Made by a program: the position numbers and the translations under genes. A DNA stretch of 64,000 nucleotides from Bacteroidia bacterium (lineage in GTDB: Bacteria > Bacteroidota > Bacteroidia > NS11-12g > UBA955). This document shows positions 24,642 through 33,679 of this stretch, one piece after another (position 1 is the first letter of the stretch; every line of letters starts with the position of its first letter). Below the pieces are notes generated by a model. The model did not search any database. It saw only the letters and a program-made list of their open reading frames with translations, and was not told where the DNA came from. The DNA lies in NCBI GenBank assembly GCA_023653095.1, contig JAMNXP010000007.1, positions 1-64,000 on the forward strand, read 5' to 3'.

Positions 24642-27600
24642 TTATTCAATCAACTGGAGCTTTTCTGTTCCGTTTGAATGTTGGAGGAAGTAAATTCCTG
24701 CAGGGGTATTCGGTTCGAATTTTACGGTTTTAAAGCCACGAGAAGTTTCTATGACCTCAAACAATATTTCCTGTCCAACAGAATTCAAAATACGAATAAC
24801 GTCTAGATGTTCTCTAATGAAAATAGTGCCTTTCGCAGGGTTAGGATAAAAATGGGTGTTTTTGTTGATCAATGCATTGGTTGAAGAGCTTTGAGCACTG
24901 AAAATCAATTGGAAGCGCTTTTCATTGATGGGTTCAATAAGATCAAATTCAAAAGTGGAAGGATTGACGTTATTGATCAGATGAACTTGGTTTTTCACTG
25001 CATCTCTCAAATAAACTTCAAATCCAGAGATATTGAGTGGTTGAAACGAGAGTGTGTATTTGCTTTCTCTTGTTTTACTTAAGGACAAATGTATGGTATC
25101 GTTTCCTGATGGGAAGTTTCTGCGGTCTAGGCTGTAGAGTTGATTGTTCGCATCTGTGATGCCAAACATTTCATCGAGATTGGCAGGCTTATTCGCATCT
25201 TCGAGGTCGTAGACCGAAGAATGATCCCCCGAAAAAAGAACCATAAGTCCATCGCATGCAGTACCCTTTGATTTAAATGAATCTGTGTAGTAAAGATTGA
25301 TCTTTAATTCAGAATAATCAGGGAATTCCATAAAGGTATTCGTGCGGGTTTGCGACGAGATTTGATAGCGAGAAAGTGTTACTGAAGCAGAGCCGCTGTT
25401 GTTGGTTTTCAAAAATGCGGCTTGCCCCGGCATGAGGTATTGATTGGCTGCTGAGCCACCAGTACTGCTGCCGTTGGGAAGCGAAACCGTGGTGTAGGCG
25501 CCGCGAGTACCCAATTTAGGATCCCAAATGTACATCACCGTCGACTTAAAGTTGGTATTTAGCGAAGTAGACCCTAAAATTGCTCCCATGTCTAAAGCCG
25601 CTTGAAAGGGATTTCCAACAAAAACATCAGTATTTGCAGCCGTATTTGATGGCATGGTAACAGTTTGAGAAGTCACGTTTAAGGTGCCAGTAGTTCTTAA
25701 AACGGTATTTGAAGCAGTAGCTGTAGATGTGGTAAGATCGGTGCTTCTGTCTCCTCTAACCATGATACGATAGGGCGTTCCTGCGATAATTTTATCGGTT
25801 GAACTGTTGTTTGTGGAAGTAACAGCGGTCCAACTTTTACCTGTGTTGCTGTAGGTGAACAAAGAGGCATTTCCACTGGGAGTTGCGTCAGTGCCGTTGG
25901 TTCCGTTTCCAGTAATGTGAGTGCCTTGGCCTGAGGTGTTGGTCCCGTTTTCTTGCCAATTAGCGTAAATGGTAGAAGTGGAGTTGATGGGAGAACTGAA
26001 TAATCTAAATGCCCTTCGAGCAGGGAAATAGGTTTCTACGGTAAAATCGCCGCTGATCGATGCATCATCGCTGATCAATGCTATGGCGGTTTTTGAACTT
26101 GTACTTCTTAAAGTGGTATTACTGTTTCCGTTGTATGTTCCAGAAGGTACGTTGAGAAGTTCTGCTATAAATACCGAGTTTCCAGGGGAAATGCTTGCTC
26201 CTAGGGAAGTAGTAATGACCAATTGTTTCAGTGCATTGGTGGAGCCCGCAGTGGTTTGATTCATGTTGAACGTGTTCGCCACACTTCCGTTGAATTCCAG
26301 CGAAGATGCCGTGCTTCCTGTGATGGTTCCCAATCCCGAAAAACCATGATCCACCTTTAAATAGTAGCTATTTAAGTTGAGAGTTTTCCCTGAGGCAATA
26401 TCCACACCTCTCAAGAACATATTGGAAGATAGTGAAGCGGTGTTTACTAAATTAGTAGGCAAAAAAACATGTGCCCCTTTTGGCGCCGCAACTCGTTCAG
26501 ACCAATTTGAAGCTACAGACCATGCGGTACTGGTTTCACCGTACCAGATAGCACGAGTAACAATGGTAGTATCTTGAGTTATGAGGTTGGAGCTGGTTGA
26601 ACTCAAAGCTAGGTTATTTATTCTGAGATGATTTCCCGCTTTTTTGTCAAGAATGAGCGACAGATCAGTGTTGGTTCCACCGCCTATACCTTGGTTAAAA
26701 TCGTAATAGGCTAGAAGTCCAGTGGTAGTTAAATCAACATATTTACTCCTATTTTCTTGAATTTGTGCAGTGGTTCTTGCGGTTGACCAAATGCGCAATT
26801 CATCAATGACAACGTTTGAAAAAATGTTGGCAGCCGTTCCGGAATAGTCGGCGCCAACGGCTAAATAATCGGTTCCATCCAGTGAAAAAGACGGAAAACT
26901 GCTGCCCGTCTGGACTATGGAATGGGCTGTGGTGACAATGGAAACAGAACCATTATTGTATGTGCAGGCCACGTGATACCATGTATTTAGGGAAACGGAG
27001 GTGCTTGAATGTGTTAATGTACTCGCCGTTCCTCCAGAGTTGGCCACGTAGAATGCCAGTCTATTGGAAGCGTCAAGAAAGACTACAGCCCTAGAAAGAT
27101 TTGAAGCAGTGGTCGCATCATCTCTGATGTAAACCATATTTTGTTGAACGTTTAATTTCTTGGGAGAAAACCAGAACTCTACAGTAAATGCATTTGATGA
27201 TGTGGTGGTCAATGTGCCATCCAAAAAATCATTGGTTCCATCAAAAATCATGGAGTTATGCCCGGTAAGGGCCGTGGAACCGGTTGTCCATGTCGGACTG
27301 TTATTCAGTGTGCCGTTGATGTTTGAAGTGTTCGTGCAGACGTTGGCTAGAGAGGAACCTGTTCCTTCATTGAAAGGATAGTATGCTATGAGTCCCGTTT
27401 CGTTGAGTCGTGGTGCCCTTTGCATAAATTCCCTGATCTCTGTTTGGGTTCTAGCAGTGCTCCAAAACCTCACTTCGTCTAGGTCTCCATCAATGAAATT
27501 ATCAACGGCTCCAAGCAAATAGTTTCCTACTATTTTCGCTCCGGAAGGTGCGGAGGCCGTGTTAACTAAATTACCGTTAATGTACAAATATTGGGTGGTT

Positions 27601-27989
27601 CCACTTTTTACAAATGCTACATGAAACCATTTTTCGGTAGCCAAATCAAGAGTAGTAGTTAAAACATCGTAACGAGTATTATTAACATGGTCATACATAT
27701 CAGTATGAATCTCACCGCCGTTCATCCATAGACTCGGATTCCTACCTGCGGAAGCTCCAGAGCCACTCTGAAATCCTATAAACCCATGGTAATTGGTGCC
27801 TGTGGCAGCTGCCGATGCAGGCTTTACCCAACACTCAATGGTAAAATTCTGAACTCCGTTCGAATAAATGGTGCTTGGAATGGAAACTGATTGGTTGGTG
27901 CCGTTAAAACTCAACGAAGAATTTTGCCCCCAAAGGAAGGTGGAAACGAGAGAAAAAGATAAAAAGAGAAAACCTTTAAGAGCCTTCAT
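24642..27989 (-). CDS. Large LamG-domain protein with T9SS type A sorting domain
   Basis: An 1115-residue precursor with a signal peptide (1-21, ending LWGQ). It has two concanavalin/LamG domains at about 22-205 and 240-430, each opening with SLSFNGTNQ- or SMIFDGTND-like strands and closing with DLDEVRFWSTART or VIDELRIWSTART. A Ser/Thr/Asn-rich region follows, then a type A sorting domain (about 1035-1115) with FYPNPAKGTIFI, ILNSVGQEI and NTPAGIYFLQHSNGTEKLQLIE. It is likely a surface-attached adhesin or glycan-binding protein exported by type IX secretion. It is transcribed alone from a TATCTTTG promoter. Confidence 0.9.
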   Translation of the reverse strand: MKALKGFLFLSFSLVSTFLWGQNSSLSFNGTNQSVSIPSTIYSNGVQNFTIECWVKPASAAATGTNYHGFIGFQSGSGASAGRNPSLWMNGGEIHTDMYDHVNNTRYDVLTTTLDLATEKWFHVAFVKSGTTQYLYINGNLVNTASAPSGAKIVGNYLLGAVDNFIDGDLDEVRFWSTARTQTEIREFMQRAPRLNETGLIAYYPFNEGTGSSLANVCTNTSNINGTLNNSPTWTTGSTALTGHNSMIFDGTNDFLDGTLTTTSSNAFTVEFWFSPKKLNVQQNMVYIRDDATTASNLSRAVVFLDASNRLAFYVANSGGTASTLTHSSTSVSLNTWYHVACTYNNGSVSIVTTAHSIVQTGSSFPSFSLDGTDYLAVGADYSGTAANIFSNVVIDELRIWSTARTTAQIQENRSKYVDLTTTGLLAYYDFNQGIGGGTNTDLSLILDKKAGNHLRINNLALSSTSSNLITQDTTIVTRAIWYGETSTAWSVASNWSERVAAPKGAHVFLPTNLVNTASLSSNMFLRGVDIASGKTLNLNSYYLKVDHGFSGLGTITGSTASSLEFNGSVANTFNMNQTTAGSTNALKQLVITTSLGASISPGNSVFIAELLNVPSGTYNGNSNTTLRSTSSKTAIALISDDASISGDFTVETYFPARRAFRLFSSPINSTSTIYANWQENGTNTSGQGTHITGNGTNGTDATPSGNASLFTYSNTGKSWTAVTSTNNSSTDKIIAGTPYRIMVRGDRSTDLTTSTATASNTVLRTTGTLNVTSQTVTMPSNTAANTDVFVGNPFQAALDMGAILGSTSLNTNFKSTVMYIWDPKLGTRGAYTTVSLPNGSSTGGSAANQYLMPGQAAFLKTNNSGSASVTLSRYQISSQTRTNTFMEFPDYSELKINLYYTDSFKSKGTACDGLMVLFSGDHSSVYDLEDANKPANLDEMFGITDANNQLYSLDRRNFPSGNDTIHLSLSKTRESKYTLSFQPLNISGFEVYLRDAVKNQVHLINNVNPSTFEFDLIEPINEKRFQLIFSAQSSSTNALINKNTHFYPNPAKGTIFIREHLDVIRILNSVGQEILFEVIETSRGFKTVKFEPNTPAGIYFLQHSNGTEKLQLIE

Positions 27990-28001
27990 AAAAATGATTT
28001 A

Positions 28002-28009
28002 CAAAGATA
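28002..28009 (-). promoter_or_regulatory. -7 promoter element of the LamG/T9SS gene
   Basis: TATCTTTG on the minus strand, 12 nt before the ATG at 27989, matches TAnnTTTG. Confidence 0.5.
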
Positions 28010-28033
28010 GAGAAATCTCAGTAAAAATGCCAA

Positions 28034-28564
28034 TTATTCAGCCGAAAAGCCCTTGCTCGATGCCTTGGCAGCAGCTGCCGCCATTCCGGCTAAATCGCGG
28101 TCAATTAAATACAAACCGGAGCCGTCGTTACCAATGATTTTTAACTTATTGATGATGGTATTGAACTGTGCTTCTTCTTCGCGTTGTTCAGAAACATACC
28201 ATTGCAAGAAATTAGCGGTTGTGTGGTCAGCTTCTTTGGTAGCCAAATCCATCAAACGATTGATCGCAGCGGTCACTTGTTGCTCTTGATTCAAAATTTT
28301 ATCAAAAACCTCTTTGTATGAATTGAATGTTGTGCTTGGAGCTAAAACTGCAGGCGATAAAGCAAATCCTCCAACTTCATTGATGTAATGGAAAAGTTTC
28401 AGCATGTGCATGCGCTCTTCATCACTTTGGGCGTATAAGAATTGAGCTGTTCCATCAAATCCTTCGCCTTCCATCCAAGATGCCATAGCCAAATAAGATG
28501 CGCTCGCTCTAGCCTCCATGGCCACTTGGTCATTCAATGCTGATTCTAATTCCTTTGATAACAT
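28034..28564 (-). CDS. ftnA: Ferritin
   Basis: A 176-residue ferritin of the bacterial non-haem type. Ferroxidase-centre residues are in place: Glu17, Tyr24, Glu50 and His53 (DEERMHM), Glu94, and the VSEQREEE segment with the C-site glutamates. It stores iron and limits Fenton chemistry. It is transcribed alone, with its -7 element 5 nt before the start codon. The C-terminal alanine-rich GMAAAAAKASSKGF is a small local peculiarity. Confidence 0.95.
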   Translation of the reverse strand: MLSKELESALNDQVAMEARASASYLAMASWMEGEGFDGTAQFLYAQSDEERMHMLKLFHYINEVGGFALSPAVLAPSTTFNSYKEVFDKILNQEQQVTAAINRLMDLATKEADHTTANFLQWYVSEQREEEAQFNTIINKLKIIGNDGSGLYLIDRDLAGMAAAAAKASSKGFSAE

Positions 28565-28569
28565 AGTTT

Positions 28570-28577
28570 CAAAGATA
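28570..28577 (-). promoter_or_regulatory. -7 promoter element of the ferritin gene
   Basis: TATCTTTG on the minus strand, then AAACT and ATG. It matches TAnnTTTG and implies a very short or absent leader. Confidence 0.5.
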
Positions 28578-28599
28578 ACAATTAAGTAAAAAAGAGGTT

Positions 28600-29223
28600 T
28601 TATTCCATGAACCCTTTTCCCGCAAAAATTTTATCGCGGTATTTCTCTATTCTTGCCAAACGTGTTTTTGACTGTTTTGCTTGATTGAAATGCATCAAAT
28701 ACGCTCTTTGCCTGCCAGGTGTCAGCAATTTAAATGCCTTTTCAAAATCTGAATCTGATTCAAAATATTCTGTGAGCTCTTGAGGGACATCATATTCTTC
28801 CACCGCTTTGCCTGCAATTTTAGCTCCCGACTTTTCCACTTCGATGGCCTCTCTCAGGTATTCACGGAGGACGTCTACCGCGTTAAGTAAATCATCGGTT
28901 TTTTCAATTCTAAACATCTTCGATGAATTGGAATTCTCCCCCGCGAAACTCAACAATCCGTGCGGATCGCTCATCAATACCCCTTTGAAAAAGCCCATTG
29001 CACAGTAATTCTTAAAAACAGCAATAATGACTACATTTTTGCCGTTCAATGAATAAACGGGCTGTGACCATTTAAGTTCCTCTTTGAGTCCTGATTCCAA
29101 GCACAATTCACGCATGATTTGCAATTCAACAGGCCACAAATGAATTTTGCATTGTGGTGTTTTGTGGTGCTTACATCTTCCGCAACCTTCCGTGAAATAT
29201 TCTTCAATGGATGTGATTCCCAT
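28600..29223 (-). CDS. YdeI/OmpD-associated family protein
   Basis: From MGITSIEEYF the protein has 207 residues. It has a DUF1801-like fold (ELKWSQPVYSLNGKNVVIIAVFKNYCAMGFFKGVLM) and a C-terminal YdeI-type segment (LTPGRQRAYLMHFNQAKQSKTRLARIEKYRDKI). The N-terminal CGRCKHHKTPQC adds a cysteine/histidine cluster seen in some members. Biochemical function is unknown. The start is set by a TACTTTTG promoter just upstream. The ORF could extend 15 codons to 29268, overlapping the divergent Crp gene, which is less likely. Confidence 0.85.
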   Translation of the reverse strand: MGITSIEEYFTEGCGRCKHHKTPQCKIHLWPVELQIMRELCLESGLKEELKWSQPVYSLNGKNVVIIAVFKNYCAMGFFKGVLMSDPHGLLSFAGENSNSSKMFRIEKTDDLLNAVDVLREYLREAIEVEKSGAKIAGKAVEEYDVPQELTEYFESDSDFEKAFKLLTPGRQRAYLMHFNQAKQSKTRLARIEKYRDKIFAGKGFME

Positions 29224-29228
29224 ACCAA

Positions 29229-29236
29229 CAAAAGTA
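29229..29236 (-). promoter_or_regulatory. -7 promoter element with near-leaderless spacing
   Basis: On the minus strand TACTTTTG-TTG-GT-ATG leads into the YdeI-like gene. It has the same 11-base core and spacing as at 13009 and 49128. Confidence 0.55.
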
Positions 29237-29266
29237 AATCTTACGACGTATACTTGTAGGTAAATC

Positions 29267-29830
29267 ATGGATTTTTTTCAGCAGTTTTCAACCGTTCAAG
29301 CCTTAAGTTCAGCTTCTCGCGCTCAACTCAATGCGATTTGTATCACGAAAACCGTCCCCAAAAATGAAATCATCCAGCAACCCGGTAGCCAATGTCGAAC
29401 CATTTATTTCGTGAAATCGGGCATCGCCCGCATCAACTATTTCAATAAAGGAATTGACATCACCGAACATTTTGCTTTTCCCGGTGATTTAATTGTACGG
29501 GCTGAAAGTTTGTTCACTGGTCAACCAACCTCCAAGGGAATTCAAGCCCTCGAAAATACCTCTCTCATTTCCATAGATGCTTACAAGTTAGAGCAATTGT
29601 ATGACGCTCATCGAGATATTGAACGTTTGTTTAGGCATCTTTTTGAGCTAGAACACGTAAACGTCATTCATCGATTGGAAAGTCTGCAGTTCAAAACCGC
29701 CGCCGAACGCTACGCTGATTTGCAGTCCCACTCAGAGATCATCAAAAACATTTCCTTAAAACACATTGCCTCCTATTTGGGTATCACCCAAGTGTCCCTC
29801 AGTCGCATTAGAGCTCAAAAACATGAATAA
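29267..29830 (+). CDS. Crp/Fnr-family transcriptional regulator
   Basis: A 187-residue protein with an N-terminal cyclic-nucleotide-binding-like domain (IIQQPGSQCRTIYFVKSGIARINYFNKG, FAFPGDLIVRAES) and a C-terminal helix-turn-helix (HIASYLGITQVSLSRIRAQ). The usual cAMP-binding arginine motif is not conserved, as in many Bacteroidota homologues, and there is no FNR-type cysteine set. Ligand and targets are unknown. Its last 8 bp overlap the start of the esterase gene, suggesting cotranscription. Confidence 0.9.
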   Translation: MDFFQQFSTVQALSSASRAQLNAICITKTVPKNEIIQQPGSQCRTIYFVKSGIARINYFNKGIDITEHFAFPGDLIVRAESLFTGQPTSKGIQALENTSLISIDAYKLEQLYDAHRDIERLFRHLFELEHVNVIHRLESLQFKTAAERYADLQSHSEIIKNISLKHIASYLGITQVSLSRIRAQKHE

Positions 29831-30758
29831 ATTGAAAGCCATTTTCTTTTTCTGGGGATGTTTAATCGCCCAAATTTCCTTCAGTCAGATACCTTCAGGT
29901 AACTTGAAAAGTTACCCTAATTTTAACTCAAAATTCGTAACCTCTCGTCATGTAGATGTTTGGTTGCCCAGCGATTACAGTCCATCGAGAAAATACGGAG
30001 TAATCTATATGCACGACGGACAAAATCTATTCGATGCAAATTCCACTTGGAACCATCAAGAGTGGGGGATAGACGAAGCGCTGTCTAAGTATAATTCTAG
30101 AGCTGAAAAATTGGGCGGTATTGAATTCATCGCCGTAGGAATTTGGAACGACGGTGTAAATAGACATTCCAATTACTTTCCGCAAAAGGTTTATGAAATG
30201 CTCACTCCATCTCAAAAAGACTCCATTTTGGCTGCAAAACGCAATCGCAATTCAGATTTGTTTTCAAATCCCATCAACAGCGATGAGTACCTAAAATTTA
30301 TTGTTACTGAGTTAAAACCCTTCATAGATTCAACTTTCAGCACCCTCACTTCCTCAGATTACACCGTGATTGCGGGTTCTTCGATGGGGGGACTTATTTC
30401 TATGTACGCCATCTGCGAATATCCTCAAGTATTCGGTGCTGCGGGTTGTTTTTCCACGCATTGGCCTGGAATCTTCGAAATGAATAACAATCCCATTCCC
30501 GATGCCATGGTCAAATACTTCTCTTCCAATCTACCATCCCCCAAAAATCACAAATTCCTCTTCACACATGGCACCGAAGGACTCGACTCCCTTTACGGTC
30601 CCATCCAAAAACGAATTGACAAAGTGATGCAGAAGAAATATCCCCAAAACCGCTGGAAAACCCAAGTTGATCAAGGCCTCGGACATCAAGAAACGACATG
30701 GCAGAAGCAGTTTGATGAGAATTTAGTATTTCTTCTGAAAAACGTGGGATTAAAATAG
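29823..30758 (+). CDS. Secreted alpha/beta-hydrolase, esterase D/enterochelin-esterase type
   Basis: A 311-residue precursor with a signal peptide (1-22). YMHDGQNLFD (62-71) and the nucleophile elbow AGSSMGG with Ser187 match the PF00756 esterase family, which acts on feruloyl esters, acylated sugars or siderophores. The late GLGHQETTW supplies the likely catalytic His. The start overlaps the Crp-family gene by 8 bp. The specific substrate is not evident. Confidence 0.88.
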   Translation: MNKLKAIFFFWGCLIAQISFSQIPSGNLKSYPNFNSKFVTSRHVDVWLPSDYSPSRKYGVIYMHDGQNLFDANSTWNHQEWGIDEALSKYNSRAEKLGGIEFIAVGIWNDGVNRHSNYFPQKVYEMLTPSQKDSILAAKRNRNSDLFSNPINSDEYLKFIVTELKPFIDSTFSTLTSSDYTVIAGSSMGGLISMYAICEYPQVFGAAGCFSTHWPGIFEMNNNPIPDAMVKYFSSNLPSPKNHKFLFTHGTEGLDSLYGPIQKRIDKVMQKKYPQNRWKTQVDQGLGHQETTWQKQFDENLVFLLKNVGLK

Positions 30759-30786
30759 CTGTTGGAAATTAAAAACAATCATCGTA

Positions 30787-30798
30787 ATATTGCAATAT
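30787..30798. promoter_or_regulatory. Palindrome upstream of the arsenic operon, probable ArsR operator
   Basis: ATATTGCAATAT is a perfect 12-bp palindrome, flanked symmetrically by ATC (30781) and GAT (30801-30803). It is the only such site before arsR and suits a dimeric ArsR repressor. The arsR start codon is 165 bp further on, with repeat array 4 between. Confidence 0.5.
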
Positions 30799-30805
30799 GG
30801 TGATT

Positions 30806-30960
30806 GGCCCTTGGTCTTTAGTCTTTGGTCTTTGGCCGACGGCCAAGAGCTGAGAGCTGAGGGCTGAGAGTTGAGAGCTGAGAGCCGAGAGCTGACCACC
30901 GACCACCGACCACCGACAACCGATAACCGATAACCGACCACCGATTACCGAAAACCAACC
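30806..30960. repeat. Heptamer mosaic array 4, in the arsR leader
   Basis: TTGGTCT-like units, a CCGACGG segment, then GAGAGCT/GAGGGCT/GAGAGTT units, then GACCACC, GATAACC and GATTACC units, ending AAAACCAACC directly before the arsR ATG. Units are more diverged than in arrays 2, 3, 5 and 6. It lies in the probable 5' untranslated region of the arsenic operon. Confidence 0.85.
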
Positions 30961-30963
30961 AAA

Positions 30964-31299
30964 ATGGGCCTCACCAAAACCGAACTATTTACCCAAGAGC
31001 AAAATGAAATCGCTCAAATTGCCAAAATCATGGCGCACCCAGCGAGAATTGCCATTTTGCAATACTTGATAAAGTCTCAATCATGTATCAATACCAGTTT
31101 GGTTCAGGAGATTGGACTGGCGCAGGCCACCATTTCTCAGCATTTGCGTGAATTGAAAGATGCTGGAATCATTAAAGGTACGGTTGAGGGCGCATCCATG
31201 AGTTATTGCATTGACCCAGACAGATGGATGGAAATTCAGAGTCTGTTTGAACAGTTCTTTCAAAACATCCCCCGAAATAATCAAAATAATTGTTGTTAA
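30964..31299 (+). CDS. arsR: ArsR-family metalloregulator
   Basis: A 111-residue winged-helix protein (IAKIMAHPARIAILQYLIKSQSCINTSLV...GLAQATISQHLRELKDAGIIKG) of the ArsR/SmtB family. Cysteine 39 or so in QSCIN and the C-terminal NNCC pair could form the As(III)-sensing site, a layout unlike the CVC helix of E. coli ArsR. It would repress the arsenic operon until arsenite binds. It is the first gene of a four-gene run with the DUF6428-like protein, arsenate reductase and ACR3. Confidence 0.92.
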   Translation: MGLTKTELFTQEQNEIAQIAKIMAHPARIAILQYLIKSQSCINTSLVQEIGLAQATISQHLRELKDAGIIKGTVEGASMSYCIDPDRWMEIQSLFEQFFQNIPRNNQNNCC

Positions 31300-31300
31300 T

Positions 31301-31744
31301 ATGAAATTGTCAGATCTAAAAACCGCGTTGAGTTACCTGAATAAGGTAGAATTTTTGCTTCCAAATGGGGATGTGGTGCCGCCGCATTTTCACGTGACCG
31401 AAGTGGGCAGCGTTACCCGCAAATACATTGATTGCGGTGGAACCAAGCGCGAAGAATCAGCCGTGACCATGCAACTTTTTGTGGCTACCGATGTCGATCA
31501 CCGACTCAGTCCTCAAAAATTCTTGTCAATCATTGAGATGGCAGAAAAGAATTTAGATTTGGAGAATACCGAAGTGGAAGTTGAATACCAAGGAACTTCC
31601 ATTGAAGTCTATCACCTTCAATTTGTTAACGGACAATTGAAATTGAAGCCTACCTTCACCGATTGTTTGGCAAAAGACCATTGCGGAATCCCTGTTTTGG
31701 AGTCTGCCGCGTCCTCTTGCACCCCAGGTTCAGGTTGCTGTTAA
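31301..31744 (+). CDS. DUF6428-like protein of the arsenic operon
   Basis: From MKLSDLKTALSYL, one base after the arsR stop, the protein has 147 residues. PNGDVVPPHFHVTEVGSVTRKYIDCGG and the cysteine-rich end SSCTPGSGCC are characteristic of the family I know as DUF6428, regularly found beside arsR and arsenate reductase in Bacteroidota. The HxH and vicinal cysteines suggest metal(loid) binding. Biochemical role is unknown. Confidence 0.82.
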   Translation: MKLSDLKTALSYLNKVEFLLPNGDVVPPHFHVTEVGSVTRKYIDCGGTKREESAVTMQLFVATDVDHRLSPQKFLSIIEMAEKNLDLENTEVEVEYQGTSIEVYHLQFVNGQLKLKPTFTDCLAKDHCGIPVLESAASSCTPGSGCC

Positions 31745-31754
31745 TTTTCAGGCC

Positions 31755-32342
31755 ATGTTCATCCAAATTCAACAAATTCTTGACCTTCCTATTTCAGATG
31801 AACGCATAGCGGTCATTGAGCCACTCCGCATTTATCTGAAAGAACAACTCGATTTGGGAAACCCTATCAGGCTCAATTTTATCTGTACCCATAACTCCCG
31901 CCGAAGTCAATTTGCTCAAGTTTGGGCACATGTTGCCGCTCATTATTACAACTTGCCCATAGCCTCTTTTTCGGGCGGGGTGGAGGTTACGGCATTCAAT
32001 CCCCGTGCGGTTAAAGCCCTCGAAAATATGGGATTCAGAGTTGAATCGGCTGGCCGCGACAATCCGCTTTATCGTCTCTTTTTTGCTGAGGACACTGACC
32101 CGATTAGAGGATTTTCGAAGTTGTATGACGACGAAGAAAATCCCCAACAACGCTTTGCAGCCATCATGACTTGTTCTCACGCCGACGAAAATTGCCCTTA
32201 TCTGCCATCGGCCGATGTGAGAATTCCCCTTCTCTACGAAGATCCCAAAGCTTTTGACGATACCGAATTTGAAGAAAAAGCCTACGCCGAACGCTCCTTA
32301 CAAATTGCATCTGAGCTTTTTTATGCATTTAGAGGCTTGTAG
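31755..32342 (+). CDS. arsC: Arsenate reductase / low-molecular-weight phosphatase-like protein
   Basis: A 195-residue protein with the LMW-phosphatase active-site loop CTHNSRRS (Cys44, Arg50) and later MTCSHADENCPYLP, which provides the extra cysteines used by thioredoxin-coupled arsenate reductases. An N-terminal extension of about 38 residues precedes the loop. It would convert As(V) to As(III) for export by the ACR3 pump. It lies 10 bp after the DUF6428-like gene. Repeat array 5 begins right after the stop and separates it from ACR3. Confidence 0.88.
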   Translation: MFIQIQQILDLPISDERIAVIEPLRIYLKEQLDLGNPIRLNFICTHNSRRSQFAQVWAHVAAHYYNLPIASFSGGVEVTAFNPRAVKALENMGFRVESAGRDNPLYRLFFAEDTDPIRGFSKLYDDEENPQQRFAAIMTCSHADENCPYLPSADVRIPLLYEDPKAFDDTEFEEKAYAERSLQIASELFYAFRGL

Positions 32343-32623
32343 CCAGCGGTCAGCAGTCAGCAGTCAACTAAGAGTTTAGAGTTTAGAGTTTAGAGTTTAG
32401 AGTTTAGAGTTTAGAGCTGAGAGTCGAAAGCCGAAAGCCGAAAGCTGATCACCGACCACCGATAACCAAAGACCAAAGACCAAAGACCAAAGACCAAAGA
32501 CCAAAGACCAAAGACCAAAGACCAAAGACCAAAGACCAAAAACCAAAGACCAAAGACCAAAGACCAAAGACCAAAGACCAAAGACCAAAGACCAAAGACC
32601 AAAAACCAAAAACCAAAAACCAA
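32343..32623. repeat. Heptamer mosaic array 5, inside the arsenic operon
   Basis: Right after the arsC stop come CAGCGGT/CAGCAGT units, then AGAGTTT units (six or so), GAGAGTC/GAAAGCC units, GATCACC/GACCACC/GATAACC units, and finally 22 uninterrupted CCAAAGA/CCAAAAA units (32466-32619) followed by CCAAT and the ACR3 ATG. The long tract is the most regular in the window. Read in any frame it has no stop, giving spurious ORFs. Confidence 0.94.
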
Positions 32624-32624
32624 T

Positions 32625-33638
32625 ATGAAACAGCTATCCTTCCTAGACCGTTACCTGACCCTGTGGATATTCCTCGCCATGGCTGTAGGAGTCCTTTTGG
32701 GTTATGCTTTTCCAAGCGTGGCAACATCCATTGAATCAATGTCAGTGGGAACAACCAACATTCCCATTGCCGTTGGACTGATCATCATGATGTTTCCGCC
32801 GTTGGCAAAAGTGAATTATCAATTGCTGCCTACCGTGTTTAAAAATACCAAAGTATTGGGCGTTTCGCTGTTGTTAAACTGGATCATTGGTCCGGTTTTG
32901 ATGTTTGTGCTCGCCATGATTTTCTTGGCAGATATGCCTGAATATAGGGCAGGGGTGATCTTGATTGGATTGGCAAGATGTATTGCTATGGTTCTGGTTT
33001 GGAATGATTTAGCCGATGGAAGCAAGGAGTACGGTGCAGGATTGGTGGCCTTGAACAGTGTGTTTCAAGTGTTTGCTTATTCGTTTTATGCATGGCTTTT
33101 TATGACCAAAATTCCTCAGTGGATGGGCTACGAAGGAATGGCCATTGATATTTCCATCGGGCAGATAGCGGAAAGTGTGGGGATTTATTTGGGAATTCCG
33201 TTTTTATTGGGAATAGTTGTCAGGCAACTGGGCATAAAATTAAAAGGAAAAGAATGGTTCGAAACCCAAGTGATTCCTCGAATTGCGCCACTGACACTCA
33301 TTGCCTTGCTCTTTACCATTGTAGTGATGTTCTCGCTCAAAGGGGAAAATATCATTGAACTTCCGATGGATGTGGTTCGAATTGCCGTGCCTTTGTTGAT
33401 TTACTTTGGACTGATGTTCTTGGTGGGATTTGTGGTTACTCGATGGACGGGTGCACCCTATGATCAACAAGCCGCTGTTGCGTTTACCGCAGCTGGAAAC
33501 AACTTTGAACTAGCCATTGCCGTGGCTGTGGCTGTATTTGGATTGGGATCCGGACAAGCCTTTGCTGGAGTAATTGGACCTCTAGTAGAAGTGCCAGCGC
33601 TGATATTATTGGTGGGAATCGCCAAAAAATTCAAGTAA
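32625..33638 (+). CDS. acr3: ACR3-family arsenite efflux transporter
   Basis: A 337-residue, ten-segment membrane protein. [53 protein letters not shown] with the essential cysteine, and [20 protein letters not shown] are ACR3 signatures. It exports As(III). The start codon is only 5 bp from the last complete CCAAAAA unit, so there is no Shine-Dalgarno site and the leader consists of repeats. Despite the 282-bp gap it clearly belongs functionally with arsR, the DUF6428-like gene and arsC. Confidence 0.95.
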   Translation: MKQLSFLDRYLTLWIFLAMAVGVLLGYAFPSVATSIESMSVGTTNIPIAVGLIIMMFPPLAKVNYQLLPTVFKNTKVLGVSLLLNWIIGPVLMFVLAMIFLADMPEYRAGVILIGLARCIAMVLVWNDLADGSKEYGAGLVALNSVFQVFAYSFYAWLFMTKIPQWMGYEGMAIDISIGQIAESVGIYLGIPFLLGIVVRQLGIKLKGKEWFETQVIPRIAPLTLIALLFTIVVMFSLKGENIIELPMDVVRIAVPLLIYFGLMFLVGFVVTRWTGAPYDQQAAVAFTAAGNNFELAIAVAVAVFGLGSGQAFAGVIGPLVEVPALILLVGIAKKFK

Positions 33639-33679
33639 AAGGCACTTTTTTTGCGTTTATTACAACAAATAGAGGTTTT

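Noticed and set aside
24642-27989. LamG/T9SS protein as a phase-variable or frameshifted gene
   Set aside because: The frame is intact from signal peptide to sorting domain, and no short tandem repeat interrupts it.
32397-32754. Three minus-strand ORFs rich in LWSLVFG repeats
   Set aside because: All frames of the CCAAAGA tract are open on the reverse strand. The apparent repeat protein is an artefact of the 7-bp period and overlaps the ACR3 gene.
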